From the NCBI GenBank assembly GCA_947479905.1, contig CANKBJ010000018.1, positions 1-36,678 on the forward strand: DNA of 36,678 nt, in the 5' to 3' direction. Below are positions 33,953 through 36,678 of this stretch, piece after piece. Positions within the stretch are counted from its first letter, which is position 1. Each line of letters begins with the position of its first letter. The notes beneath the pieces were generated by a model, which made no database searches, was not told the origin of the DNA, and worked only from the letters and a program-made list of their open reading frames with translations. A program made the translations under genes and the position numbers. Source of the DNA: Bradyrhizobiaceae bacterium (GTDB taxonomy: Bacteria; Pseudomonadota; Alphaproteobacteria; Rhizobiales; Xanthobacteraceae).

Positions 33953-33956
33953 ATCG
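33935..33956. repeat. Perfect hairpin overlapping the EcfG -35
   Basis: Nine-base arms CGATGGAAC (33935-33943) and GTTCCATCG (33948-33956) flank TTTT. It lies between the 2-hydroxyacid dehydrogenase stop and the 50-aa gene, so it could serve as an operator, or as a stem at the end of the dehydrogenase mRNA. No T-run follows on the minus strand. Confidence 0.6.
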
Positions 33957-33967
33957 TCGCGAGGGCT

Positions 33968-34969
33968 TTATCGCTTGTTGAAAACACAGAGGCGATGCGC
34001 CGCCGCCGCATTGGCCGCGCCGGGCGGCATGCGGCCGGCCAGGATTTCCCGCGTCTGATTGACCGTGTCCATCGCCTGGTGCTCGGCCGCGTCCGGCGTC
34101 AGCCCCGCCGTATGCGGCGAGGCGAGCACGTCGGGACGTTTGGCCAGAAACAGCGACGGCTTCTGGTCAAGCGCGCGGCCGACATCCATCGCCGCGCCGG
34201 CGATCTGTCTGGCGTCGAGGGCCGCGTTGAGCGCCTGTTCGTCGACAAGATTGCCGCGCGACATATTGATGAAGTAGGCCGACTTCTTCATGCGGGCAAA
34301 GGCGGCCGCGTTCATCAGGTTCTCGGTCTGCTCATTGGCAATGACGAGACAGACGACGAAATCAGATTGCGCCAGGACATTCTCGAATGTGTCCTGCTGC
34401 ACGCCGGGCTCGGTGACCGTCTTGAACGGGTCGCTGACCTTGACCGTCATGCCGAAGGCGACGGCGACGCGCGCGAGATGTTCGCCGATCGCGCCGTAGC
34501 CGAGGACGCCCAGCGTCGCGCCGCTGAGCTGCTGGCCCATGATGGCGTCCGGATCCTTGCCGGCATGATAGTCGTTGGCATAGGTGATGAGATGGCGGCC
34601 CTGGTTGATCATGAAGCCGAAGGTCTGCTCGACCACCGCGGCGATGAAACCGGCCGTGGCATGCGTCACCAAAATGCCTTGTGCGCTCGCGGCAGGCACG
34701 TCGATGTTGCGGATGTCGATGGCGACACGGAGAAACGCGGCCAGTTCTGCCGGCGCCTGCGCGAAGAACTCGGCCGGTCCCGGCGTCTGGCGGTCGGAAA
34801 TGACGATGGCGCAGCCGGCCGCCGCCCTGGCCAGTTTCGCCGGCGTATCGAGGATGCCGCCGGTCTCGTTGAGGCGCACGTCGCACAATGCGCGCAACGC
34901 GGCGAGCGGACGCTCCCCGTAATAATTGGCCAGCATGTCGGGCGTATGGGTCAAGAAAACGGTGGGCAT
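33968..34969 (-). CDS. NAD-dependent D-2-hydroxyacid dehydrogenase family protein
   Basis: A 333-aa cytosolic oxidoreductase of the D-isomer-specific 2-hydroxyacid dehydrogenase family. The NAD-binding loop is LGYGAIG (156-162). The catalytic Arg is Arg238 in NMSRGN (235-240), and the catalytic His is His286 in ASPHTAG (283-289). The position that usually carries the catalytic Glu reads DVGRALDQ (262-269) with no Glu, and the usual hydrophobic helix near 113 reads VEQTFGF. A subfamily with this DVGRAxDQ pattern exists, as I recall, so this may be a real variant. The substrate is unknown. It is divergent from clpS and lies upstream of the 50-aa gene on the same strand. Confidence 0.88.
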   Translation of the reverse strand: MPTVFLTHTPDMLANYYGERPLAALRALCDVRLNETGGILDTPAKLARAAAGCAIVISDRQTPGPAEFFAQAPAELAAFLRVAIDIRNIDVPAASAQGILVTHATAGFIAAVVEQTFGFMINQGRHLITYANDYHAGKDPDAIMGQQLSGATLGVLGYGAIGEHLARVAVAFGMTVKVSDPFKTVTEPGVQQDTFENVLAQSDFVVCLVIANEQTENLMNAAAFARMKKSAYFINMSRGNLVDEQALNAALDARQIAGAAMDVGRALDQKPSLFLAKRPDVLASPHTAGLTPDAAEHQAMDTVNQTREILAGRMPPGAANAAAAHRLCVFNKR

Positions 34970-35070
34970 GCGAGCGTTTCCCGGGGCTGTTTTTTATGCG
35001 CCAAAAGCAGGCTTGTCTTCTATCCATGTCTGGCGATGATAGGCAATCGGGAGGGCAGCAGGAGGGCTGA

Positions 35071-35388
35071 ATGAGCCCAGCGACCGTCACGCCGACGACC
35101 AAGCCGAAGACGAGGACCAAGCCGCAAACGCAGCGCCCGCCATTGTGGAAGGTGATCCTGCTCAATGACGATTTCACCCCGCGGGAATTCGTGGTTCAAG
35201 TGCTCAAAGCGGTGTTCCGGCTCAACGAAAGCCAGTCCTACCGGGTGATGATGACCGCGCACCAGAAGGGCGCCTGCGTCATCGCCGTCTATACCCGCGA
35301 CGTCGCCGAGACCAAGGCGAAGGAAGCGACCGAACTCGGCAAGATGAACGGCTTTCCGCTGTATTTCACGACAGAAAAAGAAGAATAG
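35071..35388 (+). CDS. clpS: ATP-dependent Clp protease adaptor ClpS, ClpS2 type
   Basis: Adaptor that binds N-degron substrates and delivers them to ClpAP. The 105-aa product has a disordered basic tail (1-22), then the fold with the NDD substrate pocket (32-34) in ILLNDDFTPREF (29-40), the MTAHQKG helix (61-67) and VAETKA (78-83). The residue equal to E. coli Met40, a gatekeeper for N-terminal residue choice, is Arg38, as in the ClpS2 paralogues of alphaproteobacteria. clpA does not follow, which also fits ClpS2 rather than the clpA-linked ClpS1. An SDR gene begins 9 nt downstream. Confidence 0.92.
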   Translation: MSPATVTPTTKPKTRTKPQTQRPPLWKVILLNDDFTPREFVVQVLKAVFRLNESQSYRVMMTAHQKGACVIAVYTRDVAETKAKEATELGKMNGFPLYFTTEKEE

Positions 35389-35397
35389 GGAGACTGC

Positions 35398-36153
35398 ATG
35401 CAACGGGTCCTGATCACCGCCGGCGCCGCCGGCATCGGCCGCGAATTCGCGCGCGCTTTCGCCGCCAATGGCGCCAAGGTTTTCATCTGCGATATCGACG
35501 AGAAGAACCTCGACGCGATGCGCCGCGAAATCCCAGGCCTTGCCGCGCAGCGCTGCGACATGGGCGTGCGCGCCGAGATCGAGCGCATGGTGCCGGACGC
35601 GATCGTCGCGCTCGGCGGTCTCGACGTGCTGATCAACAATGCCGGCATTGCCGGCCTGACGCTGCCGGTCGATCAATATCCGCCGGACGACTGGGACAAG
35701 GTGCTCGCCGTCAACCTCACCGCGATGTTCGACGTGTCGCGGCTGGCCATTCCGCAGCTAAAGAAGTCCGACTATGGCTGCATCATCAATATGGCCTCGG
35801 TCGCCGGCCGCTTCGGCTTCGAGAACCGCTCGCCTTACGCCGCGACCAAATGGGCGGTGATCGGCTTCACCAAGACCTTGGCGATGGAGCTTGGTCCATG
35901 GGGCATCCGCGCCAATGCGATCGCGCCGGGCGCGGTCGAGGGCGACCGCATCGTGCGCGTGTTCCAGGGCCGCGCGCAGATTTCCGGCAAGTCGATGGAC
36001 GAGGTGAAGCGTGATGCTTTCGCCGGGCAGTCGATCAAGGCTTTCATCGATCCGAAGGACATCGCGCAGCTCGCGGTGTTTCTGGCGTCACCTTCGGCGA
36101 AGTCGATCTCGGGGCAGGTGGTGCCGATCGACAATGACCGGCAGAAGGCGTGA
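35398..36153 (+). CDS. Short-chain dehydrogenase/reductase (SDR)
   Basis: A 251-aa cytosolic oxidoreductase with a Rossmann fold. The cofactor loop is TAGAAGIG (7-14) with Ala in place of the first Gly of TGxxxGIG; D32 in FICDID suggests NAD preference. NNAG is at 80-83, and the catalytic set is Ser134 with Tyr147-xxx-Lys151. The NAIAPGAVEGDR block (173-184) and the C-terminal SGQVVPIDND complete the family features. A GGGAG ribosome-binding site lies in the 9-nt gap after clpS, so the two are co-transcribed. The substrate is unknown. A perfect hairpin follows its stop. Confidence 0.92.
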   Translation: MQRVLITAGAAGIGREFARAFAANGAKVFICDIDEKNLDAMRREIPGLAAQRCDMGVRAEIERMVPDAIVALGGLDVLINNAGIAGLTLPVDQYPPDDWDKVLAVNLTAMFDVSRLAIPQLKKSDYGCIINMASVAGRFGFENRSPYAATKWAVIGFTKTLAMELGPWGIRANAIAPGAVEGDRIVRVFQGRAQISGKSMDEVKRDAFAGQSIKAFIDPKDIAQLAVFLASPSAKSISGQVVPIDNDRQKA

Positions 36154-36160
36154 AGGTTAC

Positions 36161-36188
36161 CGTCGTCCCCGCCTGCGCGGGGACGACG
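36161..36188. repeat. Perfect 12-bp palindrome after the SDR gene
   Basis: Arms CGTCGTCCCCGC (36161-36172) and GCGGGGACGACG (36177-36188) flank a CTGC loop, 7 nt after the SDR stop. It resembles the dispersed GTCGTCCCC-type palindromes common in rhizobial genomes, and may also end transcription. Confidence 0.8.
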
Positions 36189-36295
36189 ATATGCAGACGT
36201 GATTCATCGCCCGTGTTCTTTACCGGCCCCGGGCAGGCCGTATTCCAAATCGTCATTCCCTCTGCGTCCTCAAAGAACGAGGGCGCGCGGAACGC

Positions 36296-36529
36296 CGGGG
36301 TCGCAACAACCCCGCAGCCTCGTGAGAGAAGATGAGTTTGTTCTCACGAGCATAGTCACCACGGAAGTTGCCGGTTGCCCGGCGTCCCGCGCGCGGTGTT
36401 TATAGGCTTTATTCCGCGCCGTTTTCCGGTGGTGGCCGTTCGTCATCGTCCCGTTCACCAGACCGACAACTCTCCACCGTAGAGGCCAGGCAATCTCGGC
36501 CGGTCCTGTTCTGACGCAGGACGCCGGCC
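36296..36529 (+). ncRNA. Candidate structured RNA or repeat element with serial stem-loops
   Basis: Successive stems are CGGGGT/ACCCCG (36296-36301 with 36309-36314), CTCGTGAGA/TCTCACGAG (36319-36327 with 36342-36350), GCCGG/CCGGC (36370-36374 with 36379-36383), GCGCGG/CCGCGC (36391-36396 with 36414-36419) and a long one, GGCCGGTCCTG (36498-36508) with CAGGA (36517-36521) and CCGGCC (36524-36529). The strand is not determined. From memory it resembles a repeated non-coding block in Bradyrhizobium-like genomes, which I could not check. Confidence 0.35.
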
Positions 36530-36678
36530 TACCTGCCGTCAGGGCCCCGGCACGCGGCACGCGTGCTGAATCCCGGCGCGGCTTGGACCGCTGGATCGGG
36601 TGTTCGCGTCGCATCTCCAACGCCCCGTCCAGCCACCGCTCCCCGCCCCAGCATCTGACGACGCTGATCAAACGCCCC

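Larger units (their letters stand above)
36154..36678. other. Non-coding, stem-loop-rich end of the window
   Basis: This 525-nt stretch has no gene I can support. The longest open frame, 36270-36671 on the minus strand, has low-complexity Arg-rich content and no ribosome-binding site or known motif. It contains a REP-like palindrome (36161-36188) and a run of stem-loops (36296-36529). The base composition, C-rich on this strand, differs from the coding regions. Confidence 0.6.

Noticed and set aside
36270-36671. 133-codon minus-strand open frame at the window end
   Set aside because: It is Arg-rich, lacks a ribosome-binding site and known motif, and runs through several stem-loops; repeat or RNA is more likely.
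1-36678. CRISPR array, tRNA, rRNA, prophage or insertion sequence
   Set aside because: No regularly spaced repeats, tRNA-like cloverleaf, rRNA sequence, integrase or transposase was seen on reading both strands.

Overview
The window looks like a chromosomal segment from a high-GC alphaproteobacterium of the order Hyphomicrobiales (Rhizobiales), most like the Bradyrhizobiaceae/Xanthobacteraceae side of the order. The reasons are the protein sequences (ClpS2-type adaptor, HdaA, a small CxxC zinc-ribbon protein, an alphaproteobacterial ParE module), frequent GTG/TTG starts, ATGA/GTGA-coupled operons, dispersed palindromes, and promoter motifs resembling EcfG and CtrA sites. This placement is inferred from family resemblance; no search was run. 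I found no rRNA, tRNA, CRISPR array, phage gene or transposase. Most of the window is housekeeping sequence with accessory genes inserted between conserved blocks.

Region 1 (1-6242): the LPS-export permease pair lptF-lptG (minus strand) is divergent from pepA-holC (plus strand), a gene arrangement also found in enterobacteria. A ParD/ParE-type toxin-antitoxin pair sits between pepA and holC, and parE overlaps holC by 4 nt. A predicted lipoprotein with a SmpA/BamE-like domain follows. Two large mutually inverted palindromes then separate it from a convergent ABC-F gene.

Region 2 (6243-14151): ABC-F ATPase and DinB-family genes (minus); ndk, a TerC-family membrane protein, a one-subunit molybdopterin oxidoreductase and a CgeB-like glycosyltransferase (plus); and a DoxX-family membrane protein (minus).

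Region 3 (14249-28038): purM-purN (minus) is divergent from a tight operon encoding a PgsA-like CDP-alcohol phosphatidyltransferase, a PerM/AI-2E-family permease and Hda. ppk, ppx and a C26-type glutamine amidotransferase follow. Thus genes linked to acidic phospholipids, DnaA inactivation and polyphosphate lie side by side. A TPP-dependent enzyme and rnd (minus) are divergent from aspS (plus).

Region 4 (28039-36678): an accessory stretch with an exported amidohydrolase, pirin, an EAL-domain c-di-GMP phosphodiesterase, a glycine-zipper secreted protein, an exported glutathione peroxidase, a 70-aa zinc-ribbon protein, a 50-aa membrane protein behind a near-perfect EcfG-type promoter, a 2-hydroxyacid dehydrogenase, clpS2 and an SDR. 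Its intergenic regions are rich in hairpins. The last 525 bases hold no convincing gene but contain a series of stem-loops.

No obviously new multi-gene defence or metabolic system is visible. The most interesting signals are regulatory or structural: the paired palindromes with compensatory changes at 6057-6223, the toxin-antitoxin pair coupled to holC, the stress-promoter/small-protein unit near 33.9 kb, the twin operators upstream of lptF, and the structured non-coding end of the window.
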